The notes under the pieces: model-generated
Databases searched by the model: none
What the model saw: only the letters and a program-made list of their open reading frames with translations
What the model was told of the DNA's origin: nothing
In this document: in pieces, positions 33,379 through 42,553 of the stretch
How the letters are laid out: each line of letters begins with the position of its first letter
Numbering within the stretch: position 1 is the first letter of the stretch
Translations under genes and position numbers: made by a program
Assembly: GCF_007859765.1 (NCBI RefSeq)
Contig: NZ_SIHJ01000001.1
Coordinates: forward strand, 2,929,075-2,993,074
Length of the DNA stretch: 64,000 bases
Direction of reading: 5' to 3'
Origin: Posidoniimonas corsicana
Lineage (GTDB): Bacteria; Planctomycetota; Planctomycetia; Pirellulales; Lacipirellulaceae

Positions 33379-36150
33379 TCAGTTACCCCCGGCGTCAAAA
33401 AGAATGTCCGACTCACGCTGGGCAGGGAAACGGTAGATCAGCACCCGGTCGCCGTCGATCTCCTCGATGCGGAGCATGAGGTTGATGTCCTTGCCCAGGA
33501 GGTCCTCGCCGGCCGAGTAGGTGTAGGTCTTGATGTCGGGCTCCGCGCCGAGCTGGAAGACCTGGGTGCGTTTGCGTCGACGCAGCGGCGCGTACAGCAG
33601 GCACTTGAAGTCCGCGTAGGGGCCGTTCAGATTCTGCATCCGCTGCTGCACGATAAGGCGGCCGTCGTCGTCGAGGAAGGAGACCGCTTGGATGTCGATG
33701 TCGCCCGCGCCTACGCTGAGGCTCCGCCAGACGCTGAACTTGTAGAGCTTGTCCGCGTACACCTCGAAGTCGATGCGGATCGGCTGCTCGCCGTACGCGG
33801 CGTCGCTCAACTCGATCTGCAGTGGGCGGCGGAGTGCGACATTCGCCGGGCCCTTGATGTCGCCCTCGGGCGGGAAGATCTTCCACTCGCCGCTGGGACG
33901 GGGCTCGCCGGACGGGCCAATCGCCTGCAGCAGGTCCGGCACGAACAGCGAGACCGTGCCGCCGATACCCGCAGGGAACTCGTTCCGCATCAACAGAGCG
34001 TTCTCGTGCTCCACGCCAAACACACTCGGCACCGACGTCTTCTCGAACGCCACCGACATCCGCCAGCGGGCGACGTGCTCGCTGACGCCAAGCACAAAGG
34101 TAGGCTCGGGCCCAACCGGGATCACCTGCCGGTGCTCGTGATTGGCGGGCTGACGCTGCTTGCCCCACACGTCGATCTGCAGCACGTTGTCCCCGAGGTA
34201 CAGGACTTCGTCGCACGGCTGCTCGTTCCAGGCGACCATCACCACTCGCCGGTCGGGCCGGATGAACAGCCAGTTCTTGCTGCCGCTGGGCAACTGGAGC
34301 GAGCCCATGAACTTGGCGCCGCCCAGCAGCATGGCGGAGGTCCGCCACGGCAGCAGCAGCTCGCCGGGCGTGCCGTCGGTGTTCATGACGCCGTCGGGGC
34401 CGGAGAAGGGCTTAGGGATGTAGATCCCATCCACTCCGTGCTTCTTGGCCACGATGATCTGCTTGATGAACTCACGGACCCGCGCCTCGTGCTTCTCACG
34501 CTCGCTCAGGTCCTGCCGCCCGGAGTCGATCACCGGCTCGATCAGCACCCACCGCGGGGCGCCCTCGGTGGGGCGGGTCGCTAGCTCCGAGTCGAGCTGC
34601 TCCGATTGCAGCGGCGGGTCGGACGAGAGCTGCTCGAAGTCCCAGCTCAGTTCGCCGCCGATCGGCAGCTCGTCCCACCGCCAACCCAACCCCAGTCGGA
34701 CGTCCTGCCCGAAACGGTAGAGCTGCTGCCGGATGTCTCGGATCTTGCCGACCAGGTCCTCGTGGCCCACGAAGCTGGTGTCGTGGTCGTAGCCGAGCTG
34801 CCACCACCGGATCCGGAGCGACAGCCGGTTCATGACGTGGTCGAACAACGGCAACCAAGTAGACGGATCCTTGCGGAAGATGAATTCGATGCTCGACTCT
34901 CCGCTGACGGGCTCGGGCCCGTCGGGCGTGTGGTCGGGCTCCTGCAGCACGCCGATGGTCTCGATGTCGGTGGCGGCCAGACGTTCGGCGAATTGTATGA
35001 TCCGGTCGCCCCGCTCTTGGTGCTCCCGTGGAAACCAGACCGGCAGCTTCACCCAGCTCACGCCTGCCATCGGCAGCAGTTCCTGCAGCGTAGCGAAGTC
35101 CAGCGGCTGGCCGAGGCGGGGTACGGTCTCCGGCAGCGACCAGCCGAATTCGCCGATGGAAGTCAACACCGCCTTGGGCACCACGGCCAGGGTGATGATC
35201 CGCTTGTCCATCTCGAGCTTGGTCTCGTTGCTGATCATCTGCACGCGGACGCGGTAGAAGCCATGCTCCTTGATGTCCGGGCGCCAGTCCTCCGACCCCT
35301 CGTAGCCCTTGCTGTGGCGGCCGTCGCCGGCAAGTATGTCGGACGCCCTGCGGGCCTCTTCGCTGATGAGTCGGCCCTCCAGCTTCTTGACGCCCTCCTC
35401 GCCGATCTCGGCCTGGGTCGCGTCGAGCAGCTGGAATTTGATCAGCGGGTCCTTTTCGCTGATGCCCGACAGAGAGCACGTGACCACCACGTTGTCGGGG
35501 TCGTTGTAGACGTTGATCCGGCTGTTGGTGGTGACCTCCATGCTGGGCCAGCGCCCCAGCCAGACGTCCGCCACCGACACGAGGCCCTGCAGGTCGCCCC
35601 GGTCGCCGCGGGCGACCTCGATGTGAGCCACCACCCGGTCGACGAGCTCGGACCCAGGGCGGAACTTGCCGATCTTGACGTCCTGCCAGTCGCCGCTCGC
35701 GGTGAAGGGCTCGCTGCGGTGCGTCTGCACCACCTCGCCTTTGGCGGTCATGAACTCCATCACCACCGTGACGGCGCTGTGCTCGATGTTCGTCAGCTTC
35801 AGCTTGAGCTCCAGCGTGTAGCTGAACTTCGGCAGCACGCGTATCGGCGGGCACGACACCTTGGCCTGCGACCCGTCTAGGCCGATTTCCAGGCATCGCC
35901 CTTCCTCGAGCTCATCGTCCTCTGCGATCTCCATCCGCACGTAGTGCGGGTACTCGGGACCGGTCTCGCGCTTCCACTTGTCCGGCCAGAGGTCGTAGTT
36001 GCGGTCCCACTTCTCGTCGAACGAGCAACGAAAGATCTCCACCGCGTCCACGCCGCGGCTGTTGGTCTCGGAGAACTCCTCCGCCTGAACGGCGGCTGAA
36101 GCCGCTAGCAGCAGGCAGAGGGCGGCGGCTGTCGGGAGCGGGCGCGGCAT
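33379..36150 (-). CDS. Large secreted protein with glycosidase-like middle region
   Basis: 923 aa. Signal peptide (…ASAAVQA|EEF). The N-terminal 200 residues look like a carbohydrate-binding-type beta sandwich (YTLELKLKL, DWQDVKIGKF). The middle (about 330-600) has alternating beta/alpha stretches with 'GVSWVKLPVWFPREH', 'IETIGVLQEP', 'WWQLGYDHD' and 'DGIYIPKPF', reminiscent of a TIM-barrel glycoside hydrolase without a recognised catalytic pair. The C-terminus is again beta-rich. It is probably an extracytoplasmic planctomycete-specific protein; I do not recognise a named family. Divergent from the isomerase gene at 36286. Confidence 0.75.
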   Translation of the reverse strand: MPRPLPTAAALCLLLAASAAVQAEEFSETNSRGVDAVEIFRCSFDEKWDRNYDLWPDKWKRETGPEYPHYVRMEIAEDDELEEGRCLEIGLDGSQAKVSCPPIRVLPKFSYTLELKLKLTNIEHSAVTVVMEFMTAKGEVVQTHRSEPFTASGDWQDVKIGKFRPGSELVDRVVAHIEVARGDRGDLQGLVSVADVWLGRWPSMEVTTNSRINVYNDPDNVVVTCSLSGISEKDPLIKFQLLDATQAEIGEEGVKKLEGRLISEEARRASDILAGDGRHSKGYEGSEDWRPDIKEHGFYRVRVQMISNETKLEMDKRIITLAVVPKAVLTSIGEFGWSLPETVPRLGQPLDFATLQELLPMAGVSWVKLPVWFPREHQERGDRIIQFAERLAATDIETIGVLQEPDHTPDGPEPVSGESSIEFIFRKDPSTWLPLFDHVMNRLSLRIRWWQLGYDHDTSFVGHEDLVGKIRDIRQQLYRFGQDVRLGLGWRWDELPIGGELSWDFEQLSSDPPLQSEQLDSELATRPTEGAPRWVLIEPVIDSGRQDLSEREKHEARVREFIKQIIVAKKHGVDGIYIPKPFSGPDGVMNTDGTPGELLLPWRTSAMLLGGAKFMGSLQLPSGSKNWLFIRPDRRVVMVAWNEQPCDEVLYLGDNVLQIDVWGKQRQPANHEHRQVIPVGPEPTFVLGVSEHVARWRMSVAFEKTSVPSVFGVEHENALLMRNEFPAGIGGTVSLFVPDLLQAIGPSGEPRPSGEWKIFPPEGDIKGPANVALRRPLQIELSDAAYGEQPIRIDFEVYADKLYKFSVWRSLSVGAGDIDIQAVSFLDDDGRLIVQQRMQNLNGPYADFKCLLYAPLRRRKRTQVFQLGAEPDIKTYTYSAGEDLLGKDINLMLRIEEIDGDRVLIYRFPAQRESDILFDAGGN

Positions 36151-36285
36151 CTTGCTTCGGGCGGGAAAGGGGGCGGGGCGCGAGTGGGGCGGCGCTTGCG
36201 GCGCAGCCCCGCGAAAATGTACCGTAGCCCAGACGCAACGCTCGATGTTTACGAAACCAAACCGCCAAACCCAACCGCTACGACC

Positions 36286-37062
36286 ATGCCAGCCGTCAGA
36301 ATCGGCGTCGCCACCAGCTCGCTCCGCCGCCCGGTGAAGTCCGCACTCCCGATCGCGTCACAGGCCGGGGTGGACGGCGTGGAGCTCGACCTGCGCAGCG
36401 AGCTGCCCGCGGCCGACCTCTCGGACTCGGCCGTGCGGCAGCTCCGCAAGCTGCTCGAGGACCTGCGGCTGACGGTCGGCACCGCCGCGTTCCCCACCCG
36501 GCGTGGGTTCGGCGACCCCCAGGAGCTGGACCGCCGCGTCGGCGCCGCCCAGTCGGCAATGGCGGGCGCCAAGAAGATCGGCGCCGGGGTGTTCGTGATC
36601 TCGCCGGGTGAGATTGCGCCGGAGGGTTCCTCCAATCGCTCGCTGCTAGAGGACACGCTGGCCGGCTTGTCCCGCCGGGCGGATCATGTGGGGCTGCGGC
36701 TGGCGCTCCGCGTCGGCGGCGACGGCCTGACGGAGCTCGCCGGCCTGCTGGAATCGCTGCCGTCACAGTTGGTGGGCGCGTGCCTTGACCCGGCGGAGCT
36801 GATCGCAGAAGGCGTCGGTGTCGACGAGGCCGTGGACGCCGTCGGCGCCCGGCTGACGCACGTCTACGCCGCGGACGCGGTGCGGGACTTCTCGAGCCGC
36901 GGCGCCGTGTCGGTCGAGTTGGGCCGCGGCAGCGTCGAGTGGCCCGAGCTGCTGGGCCGCCTTGAAGAGCACGACTACCGCGACTGGCTGTCGATCAAGC
37001 TCCGCGAGGGCGCCAGCACGGAGGAGCTTGAGAACGCCGCCGCGTACCTTCGAGCGGTATAG
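36286..37062 (+). CDS. Sugar phosphate isomerase/epimerase family protein (AP endonuclease 2 fold)
   Basis: 258 aa from ATG 36286. TIM-barrel pattern: IGVATSSLRRPVKSAL and 'GVDGVELDLRSEL' open the fold; 'LGACLDPAEL'-type (VGACLDPAEL) and THVYAADAVRD supply later strands; GSVEWPELLGRLEEHDYRDWL is the typical end. The usual metal-binding Glu/His residues are poorly conserved (no clear E-x-H pairs), so catalysis is uncertain. Moderately short for the family. Confidence 0.7.
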   Translation: MPAVRIGVATSSLRRPVKSALPIASQAGVDGVELDLRSELPAADLSDSAVRQLRKLLEDLRLTVGTAAFPTRRGFGDPQELDRRVGAAQSAMAGAKKIGAGVFVISPGEIAPEGSSNRSLLEDTLAGLSRRADHVGLRLALRVGGDGLTELAGLLESLPSQLVGACLDPAELIAEGVGVDEAVDAVGARLTHVYAADAVRDFSSRGAVSVELGRGSVEWPELLGRLEEHDYRDWLSIKLREGASTEELENAAAYLRAV

Positions 37063-37086
37063 CCAGCGGGCTCCCCTTCGAACTCC

Positions 37087-38283
37087 CTAGTACCGCGACA
37101 CGATCCGGTCGACGATCAGGCTGCCGATGTTGAGTGAGGCCGTCGCCGCCGGGCTAGGAGCGTTCAGCACGTTGACCGCTCTGCCGTGCTCCTCGATCAA
37201 AAAGTCATCGACCAGCGAGCCGTCGCGCAGCACCGCCTGGGCACGCACCCCGGCCGGCGCAGGCGTCAGGTCCTCGGAGCGGATCTCCGGGCAGAGCCGC
37301 TGCAGCGCCCGCACGAACGCCTGCTTGGAAACGCTGCGCCACATTTCGCCGGCGCCCGTCTTCCAGTACTTGAGCGCCAGCTTCACGAACCCCGGGTAGG
37401 TCAGGCTGCCGGCCAGCTCCGCCACATCGACGGTGGTCTTGTGGTAGCCCTCCTTGGCGAACGCCAGCACCGCGTTGGGCCCGCACTCCACGGCTCCGTC
37501 GATCATCCTCGTAAAGTGCACGCCCAGGAACGGGAACGAGGGGTCCGGCACCGGGTAGATCAGGTTGTTCACGAGCCGCTTGGCGTCGCCCAGGAGCTTG
37601 AAGTACTCGCCACGGAACGGAATGATCCGCGCCGCGGGCTTGGCGCCGGACAGCTCGGCCACGCGGTCGCTGTACAGGCCGCAGCAGTTCACCAGGCAGG
37701 CGCCGGCGTACTCGCCGCTGGCGGTCTGGGCGATAATCCCCTCGTCCGTCTGGTCGATGCCGGTCACCTCGGCCGACAGCACTACCTCCCCGCCCGTCCC
37801 GCGGATCTTCTCCGCCAGCCGGCGGCTTACCTCGCCGTAGTCGACGATGCCGGTCGAGGGCACCAGCAACGCCCGCACGCCGTTGGCGTGGGGCTCGACC
37901 TCCGCCAAACGATCGCGTTCAATCACCTCGCAGGCCACGCCGTTCTGCTCGCCGCGTTGGCGGATCGCCTCCAGGGCCGGCAGCTCCGACTCGTCAACCG
38001 CGACGATCACCTTGCCGCAGACCTCGAACGGCACGCCCTCCTCCTGGCAGAACCGCTCCATCGCGATCTTGCCCTCGCGGCAGTTGGTCGCCTTCAGCGA
38101 GCCAGGCTTGTAGTAGATGCCCGAGTGGAGCACGCCCGAGTTGCGGCCCGTCTGGTGCAGCGCGACGGCGCCCTCCTTCTCCAGCACGATGACCCGCCTG
38201 CCGGGCAGTCGCTGGGTGAAGCGGTACGCGGTGGCGAGGCCGACGATGCCGCCGCCGATGACTAACAGGTCGCAGTTCTGCAT
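37087..38283 (-). CDS. lhgO: L-2-hydroxyglutarate oxidase
   Basis: 398 aa. FAD-binding DAO fold: CDLLVIGGGIVGLATAYR (GxGxxG), 'VLEKE', the signature HQTGRNSGVLHSGIYYKPGS that places FAD, and the ending 'NVLNAPSPAATASLNIG'. It oxidises L-2-hydroxyglutarate to 2-oxoglutarate at the membrane, feeding the quinone pool. The transglutaminase-like gene is 33 bp upstream on the same strand. Length is normal (about 400). Confidence 0.94.
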   Translation of the reverse strand: MQNCDLLVIGGGIVGLATAYRFTQRLPGRRVIVLEKEGAVALHQTGRNSGVLHSGIYYKPGSLKATNCREGKIAMERFCQEEGVPFEVCGKVIVAVDESELPALEAIRQRGEQNGVACEVIERDRLAEVEPHANGVRALLVPSTGIVDYGEVSRRLAEKIRGTGGEVVLSAEVTGIDQTDEGIIAQTASGEYAGACLVNCCGLYSDRVAELSGAKPAARIIPFRGEYFKLLGDAKRLVNNLIYPVPDPSFPFLGVHFTRMIDGAVECGPNAVLAFAKEGYHKTTVDVAELAGSLTYPGFVKLALKYWKTGAGEMWRSVSKQAFVRALQRLCPEIRSEDLTPAPAGVRAQAVLRDGSLVDDFLIEEHGRAVNVLNAPSPAATASLNIGSLIVDRIVSRY

Positions 38284-38316
38284 GAACGCCTCGCCGCGCC
38301 GGCGGTGGGCGCGGCG

Positions 38317-39342
38317 CTACAGCTGCTCTCGGATGAATTTTGCACTCGGCTGACCCGCGCCCTGCACGGGGGTCCCCTCCATGAAGTCGGTCGCGTAGCG
38401 CAGCTTGTCGCGGCGCCGCTCGGGCACGGTGAAGCTGTCGCCCTTCTGCAGGATAACCCGCGCCAGCGGCATCTCGCCGAACGCTCGGCTGCCCGCAGAC
38501 TCGGCCGGGAACCACTGGCCCTCGCCCGAATCATCTTCCAGATAAAACTCCGCGTAGCAATGGTTGTTGACCCACACCATGCGGGCGGGCACGCCGGCCG
38601 CGCGGCACAGCGCGATGAATACCGCGCTGCGGCCGTGGCAGTCGGCGTTGCCGTCGCGGAGCGTCTGCAGGGCGGACTTGTCGTCGCCCTCGACGTACTC
38701 GACCGACTCGAGCACGTGATCGTACAGCAGCTCGACCCGCTGCCAGTCGGTCAGCCCCTCGTCGGCGTCGCCCAGCACGCTGCGCTGCAGCTTGCGGATC
38801 GTCCCGTGACGCGACTCGATGTACGGGCTGGCGGTCAGGAACCGCCGCAGCGACCGGTCCGGCTTCTCCGGTATCTTGAACTTGGCGGTCTGGTCGTCTT
38901 CGGGCGGCAGCACCGGCCGGGTGGTGACGTCGTACGTCACGGCGGCGGTCGCGGTGGCGCCGGCGGCCAGGTACGGGATGTTGATCACCATCTGGCGGGC
39001 GCCGTCGCCGTTGAGCATGCGGTAGTCCACCGACTCGACGTTGCTGGTGAAGTTCTCCTCGGCGATCCGCACTTGCTGCTCGTCGCACTCCAGCGGAACG
39101 GCAACCATCACGCGGATGTTCTTCACCGCACCACGCTTGGCCGTGATCTCCGCGCCCACGCGGAACTGCCCGGACTCGGACTCGCCGAGCCGGATGTGCT
39201 CGGACACGGGCTCAGCCTCCTTCAGCTGGCCGAAGACCGGCGGCTGGGCGGCGAGCGTTAGCAGCGTGGCGATCAGGATTGGGCGCGGCGCGGAAAGCAT
39301 CGACAAGGCGTTCTCCAAGGTGCGGTTCGGTAACCGCTCCAT
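38317..39342 (-). CDS. Secreted transglutaminase-like protein
   Basis: 341 aa from ATG 39342 (AGGG five bases upstream); an internal ATG at 39300 is possible. The signal segment (ILIATLLTLAAQPPVFG) precedes a beta domain and a transglutaminase-like core: catalytic Cys in NADCHGRSAVFIALCRAAGVPAR, His in NNHCYAEFY and Asp/Glu region WFPAESAG. Members hydrolyse or cross-link peptides; bacterial ones often act as proteases in the envelope. It is encoded upstream of lhgO on the same strand, with no evident functional link. Confidence 0.85.
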   Translation of the reverse strand: MERLPNRTLENALSMLSAPRPILIATLLTLAAQPPVFGQLKEAEPVSEHIRLGESESGQFRVGAEITAKRGAVKNIRVMVAVPLECDEQQVRIAEENFTSNVESVDYRMLNGDGARQMVINIPYLAAGATATAAVTYDVTTRPVLPPEDDQTAKFKIPEKPDRSLRRFLTASPYIESRHGTIRKLQRSVLGDADEGLTDWQRVELLYDHVLESVEYVEGDDKSALQTLRDGNADCHGRSAVFIALCRAAGVPARMVWVNNHCYAEFYLEDDSGEGQWFPAESAGSRAFGEMPLARVILQKGDSFTVPERRRDKLRYATDFMEGTPVQGAGQPSAKFIREQL

Positions 39343-39405
39343 TGTACCCTGCCGGTCATACCGGCGCCCGCTCGGGCGCCCTGCGCCCCACCAACCCTCA
39401 ATACA

Positions 39406-39459
39406 AGAACGACCCCGATCGGCCCGCTTCAGGATGGGAAGGCCGACCGGGGTCGCATT
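39406..39459 (-). terminator. Terminator hairpin downstream of the Cys-rich lipoprotein gene
   Basis: CGACCCCGATCGGCC (39410-39424) pairs with GGCCGACCGGGGTCG (39441-39455). On the minus strand the stem is followed by TTCTTGTATTG, a weak T-rich tail. It lies in the gap between the 39595 stop and the transglutaminase start. Confidence 0.65.
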
Positions 39460-39463
39460 GGTT

Positions 39464-39495
39464 CCGCGGCCCACCACATCATGTGGTCGCCGCGG
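39464..39495. repeat. Second strong hairpin adjacent to the terminator
   Basis: CCGCGGC…ACCACAT-C-ATGTGGT…GCCGCGG forms a 14-bp stem with small internal mismatches. It lies 9 bp from the terminator hairpin, making a back-to-back pair in the 252-bp gap. Confidence 0.55.
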
Positions 39496-39594
39496 GAGCC
39501 AGACTGATTGCCGCCAGGAAGGGGAGGGGAGGCGGCGGCGAAAGAGTCCGGCCCGGACTATCAATTGTCTTGGTGTGGCTCGCTCGTCACGCGG

Positions 39595-40068
39595 CTAGAT
39601 GCCGGCGTCCCCCCGATTCGCCGGACCGGGGTCGCGGGTCGCCGGCGACGGCGACACCGGCCCGTCGTAGCTGCCGGCGGAGCTGTCGCAGCCGCACGAC
39701 CCGGACCAGCCTGAGTCGTACATGCCGCCCCCCATCGGGTACCCGACGCCGTAGTAGCCGTAGCCTCCGCAGCACGGGTCGCACGGGATGCAGCACGGGT
39801 CGCACGGCACGCAGCTCGGCATCATCTGCGGCGGGGCCATCATCATCGGCGCGGGCGCCGCGACCGGCGTCTGCACCGGCGTATGGGTTGGCACGGCGGC
39901 CGGGCCGGCCAGCAGCCCCGGCGAGGCGACCGCCGCCGGCGCCACGGCCGCGGCGGGTCCACAGTACGAGCCGCGGCACAGTCGGTCACGCAGCCTGCGG
40001 CAGCAGCCACAGCCCACGGTGCTGGAGACCAGCATCAACGCGGCGAGTAGTAGCGTGATTCGTTTCAT
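39595..40068 (-). CDS. Cys-rich secreted lipoprotein
   Basis: 157 aa from ATG 40068, with an excellent ribosome site (GGAGGACCCGCC). Signal peptide with lipobox-like SSTVGC. The mature protein is Ala/Pro/Met-rich (VAPAPMMMAPPQMMPS), then has the tandem Cys motif CVPCDPCC / CIPCDPCC and a Gly/Tyr-rich block (GGYGYYGVGYPMGGGM), ending in a Ser/Pro tail. The repeats are visible in the DNA as a duplicated 'CAGCACGGGTCGCACGG'. Many Cys and Met suggest metal binding, which is inference. Similar small Cys/Pro proteins are common but uncharacterised in planctomycetes. Confidence 0.75.
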   Translation of the reverse strand: MKRITLLLAALMLVSSTVGCGCCRRLRDRLCRGSYCGPAAAVAPAAVASPGLLAGPAAVPTHTPVQTPVAAPAPMMMAPPQMMPSCVPCDPCCIPCDPCCGGYGYYGVGYPMGGGMYDSGWSGSCGCDSSAGSYDGPVSPSPATRDPGPANRGDAGI

Positions 40069-40321
40069 GGCGGGTCCTCCCTGGGGGGAAGGCGCAGCGC
40101 GTAGGGGTCGCACTGGTAAGGCGGGGCGGAACCTCATCATTCCGGAGGTCCGCGGCGTGGAGCCACGCAACTCTAGCCCACCCTGCGTGATGTGCAAACT
40201 CAACCGTCGATTTTTTTCAACACGGCCCCGGCGCGGCCGTTGTCCGCATGCTACATTTCTACCGAAGCCGCACGCTTGGCTCCCCGCCCGCGCCCCGCCC
40301 CACCGCTTCCCCGCCCCGCCG

Positions 40322-41374
40322 ATGCCACCGGTTGTGACTCCCCGCCGACGCCGCCCAGCCGGCGCGCGACTCCCCGTCGCGTTGCCGCCCATAGCGCTGA
40401 TACTCGTCGCGTTGCTGCTGATCGCGTCCCCGACCGCCTGCCTGGCCGCCATGGACTGCCCGGGCGAGGGCTGCGCGACGGTCCGCCCGCAGGACGAGGT
40501 GGTGCTCATCAGCTCGCGCCCCATCGGCTGCAGCACCGACCCGGTCCGGCTCGAAGAGGGCCTGCACGCCGAGACCTACTCCGACGCCGACGGCGACGGC
40601 CGCCGCGAGTGGCGCGCCGCGCCTTGGCGGTCGGTTATCGAGTCCGCCGACGGCGGGCTCCCCACCGTGGTGTTTGCGCACGGCAACAAGGTCTCGTGGT
40701 GCGAGACCCGCTCCCGCGGCCTGTACGCCTACGGCCGCCTGGTCCGCTGCGCGTGCGATGAGCGGCCGCTCCGCTTCCTGATCTGGTCGTGGTGCGCCGA
40801 CGAGATCAAGGGCCCGCTCAAGGACTTCCGCGTCAAGGCGGCCCGCACCGCGCCGGTCGGCAAGCAGCTGGCCTACGTGCTCAACCAGGCGCCCGCCGAC
40901 GCCCGGCTCGGCCTGCTCGGCTACAGCTACGGCGCGCGTGTCAGCAGCGGCGCGCTGCACGAGCTCGGCGCCGGCGTGCTCGACGGCCCGCCCCGCAGCG
41001 TGCGGGCGTTCTACCTGGCCGCGGCGTTCGACGCCCACTGGCTGGGCCGCGGCCAGCGGCACGGCGCCGCGATGGACGTCACCGAGCAGCTCGTCCTCAC
41101 CACCAACCGCCGCGACCCCGCCATGAAGTACTTCGGCCTGCTTGGCCGCAACTACGACCCCCAGGCAATGGGCTACTCCGGCCCCACCTGCCTGGACCGC
41201 GAGCGGGCCCAGCGCGTGCGGCTGATCAACGTCACGAATTCGGTCGGACGCAGCCACGACCTGTGCGACTACGTCGCGGCGCCCGGCGTGATGCGTCGCG
41301 CGTGGTCGCTGCTGACGTACGCCGACCAGGCGGACGCACAGCTCGCCAGCGCCGACGCCGCGGTCAGCAAGTAG
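40322..41374 (+). CDS. Secreted alpha/beta-hydrolase-like protein
   Basis: 350 aa from ATG 40322; the frame is open upstream to 39788 but overlaps the divergent lipoprotein gene. A signal anchor (ALPPIALILVALLLIASPTA) is followed by an alpha/beta-hydrolase core: 'GLPTVVFAHGNKVSW' (oxyanion strand), LRFLIWSWCADE, the nucleophile elbow GYSYGAR and a late 'GRSHDLCDY' that could carry the catalytic His. Several Cys residues suggest disulfides. Close homologues appear limited to planctomycetes; substrate unknown. Convergent with the SRPBCC gene, only 5 bp apart. Confidence 0.7.
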   Translation: MPPVVTPRRRRPAGARLPVALPPIALILVALLLIASPTACLAAMDCPGEGCATVRPQDEVVLISSRPIGCSTDPVRLEEGLHAETYSDADGDGRREWRAAPWRSVIESADGGLPTVVFAHGNKVSWCETRSRGLYAYGRLVRCACDERPLRFLIWSWCADEIKGPLKDFRVKAARTAPVGKQLAYVLNQAPADARLGLLGYSYGARVSSGALHELGAGVLDGPPRSVRAFYLAAAFDAHWLGRGQRHGAAMDVTEQLVLTTNRRDPAMKYFGLLGRNYDPQAMGYSGPTCLDRERAQRVRLINVTNSVGRSHDLCDYVAAPGVMRRAWSLLTYADQADAQLASADAAVSK

Positions 41375-41379
41375 CGGCA

Positions 41380-41835
41380 TCAGGCGTCGGCAGCCGCGGC
41401 TTTCGATTCGCAGAACCTCTTCAGGCTGGCCAGCTCCTCCTCGCCCGCCTTGCAGTGGGAGCCCTTCAGCAGCCAGCCGAAGGCCAGCATGAAGAGGCGG
41501 AAGAAGCCCTTGCCCGTCACGCTGGTCGCCTGTGTTACGCGGGCGCCTGTCGGTAGGTCCTCGAACCGGTACTCCGACTCGATGTCGAACAGCTCGCCGG
41601 TCAGCTCGATCGCGTGCAGCCGCGGCGGATCGTGCCGGGTCACGACCCCCTGAAACTCCATCCGCTTGCCGTGATCTTCGGTGACGGTGCGGAACGTGGT
41701 CCCGACGACCTCCGGCGTCTCGGCGATGACCTCGTCCTCGACCACCACAATGCTCCACTCCGCCACGCGTTCGATGGTCAGGCGGAACACCTCGTCGATC
41801 GGTCGGTCGATCTCGACGCTGATTTGGCTTCGCAT
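41380..41835 (-). CDS. SRPBCC family protein
   Basis: 151 aa. The START/polyketide-cyclase fold is suggested by ISVEIDRPIDEVFRLTI at the start (strand 1 and helix 1), the central 'TRHDPPRLHAIELTG… YRFEDLPTGARVTQATSV' strands, and a long C-terminal helix (EEELASLKRFCESKA). The usual role is binding hydrophobic ligands; the ligand is unknown. Normal length. Confidence 0.8.
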   Translation of the reverse strand: MRSQISVEIDRPIDEVFRLTIERVAEWSIVVVEDEVIAETPEVVGTTFRTVTEDHGKRMEFQGVVTRHDPPRLHAIELTGELFDIESEYRFEDLPTGARVTQATSVTGKGFFRLFMLAFGWLLKGSHCKAGEEELASLKRFCESKAAAADA

Positions 41836-42553
41836 GGCTGAATCCGCTGGTGGAACATTGCGTCACGCCACCCTACCACAGCCGGCGCCGTGGCAGAGCA
41901 CCACACGGTGCAGCGCGGCCCCAGGGTTTTGTCCGATTCGTTTTGTCCGAAAACACGAGCGAAGGGGACAAAACATCGGGCCTACTTTCTCCCTAGTTTG
42001 CCGTAAGTGCTTTCGAAACAACGCATTGTGCAAAACGCTGCTAAACAGGTCAGTGGGGTTTTGTCCGATCGCGGCCACCACTGGGGACCAATTCGGACAA
42101 AACCCGGCGGCGCAAGAGCGACCTAACCAACCGCGCAGCAACCAACCCACACGCCACGGATCCCGCGACGCTGGGGGAACAGAAAATTGACCTCCACCAT
42201 TGGACCACGGCTGGTGGCCGGTTTCTACGAAAAACCAGCGTTCAACCAGACCCCGGAGGTCATGCGGGGTCGCCTACCCGACGGCAAGCGGAGCTCGAGG
42301 CTTTCGATCCGGAGCCGCCGGAGGGAATTGCGACTTGATCTGCCGTCCATAGACGCTTTCGCGCGGAGGGTGGTCGTTTTTCTAGAGCGTCCGCGTATTG
42401 GAGATCGATATGCACACCCCGGCCTTGCTTTGAGAGTTTGAAGCCCCTGCGACGACCCAAGACCCACAGCTAGCCGCACGACGAGGCTGGTGTTGGAGCG
42501 TGGCGGCTGCACTGGCCGTCACGGCGTTAGACTGCCTCGCCGCTATCGCCGCC
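41836..42553. other. Gene-free region with repeated TTTTGTCC/GGACAAAA motifs
   Basis: No credible gene. TTTTGTCC occurs at 41927, 41941 and 42059, and its complement GGACAAAA at 41966 and 42095. They pair as two hairpins: GTTTTGTCC/GGACAAAAC (41940-41974) and a perfect 13-bp stem GGGTTTTGTCCGA/TCGGACAAAACCC (42056-42105). Six-frame translations show the reading 'GFCP'/'GQNP' on both strands, which is only the repeat translated. From 42106 to 42553 I see no further structure. Confidence 0.6.

Noticed and set aside
33067-35880. Long plus-strand open frames opposite the Nif3-like and large secreted-protein genes
   Set aside because: Composition is that of antisense frames (His/Arg/Val-rich, no motifs); the minus-strand frames have a signal peptide and conserved metal-site motifs.
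41863-42150. 95-codon minus-strand frame with repeated 'GFCP/GQNP'
   Set aside because: The residues are the translation of the TTTTGTCC repeats on both strands; no start signal or conserved domain.
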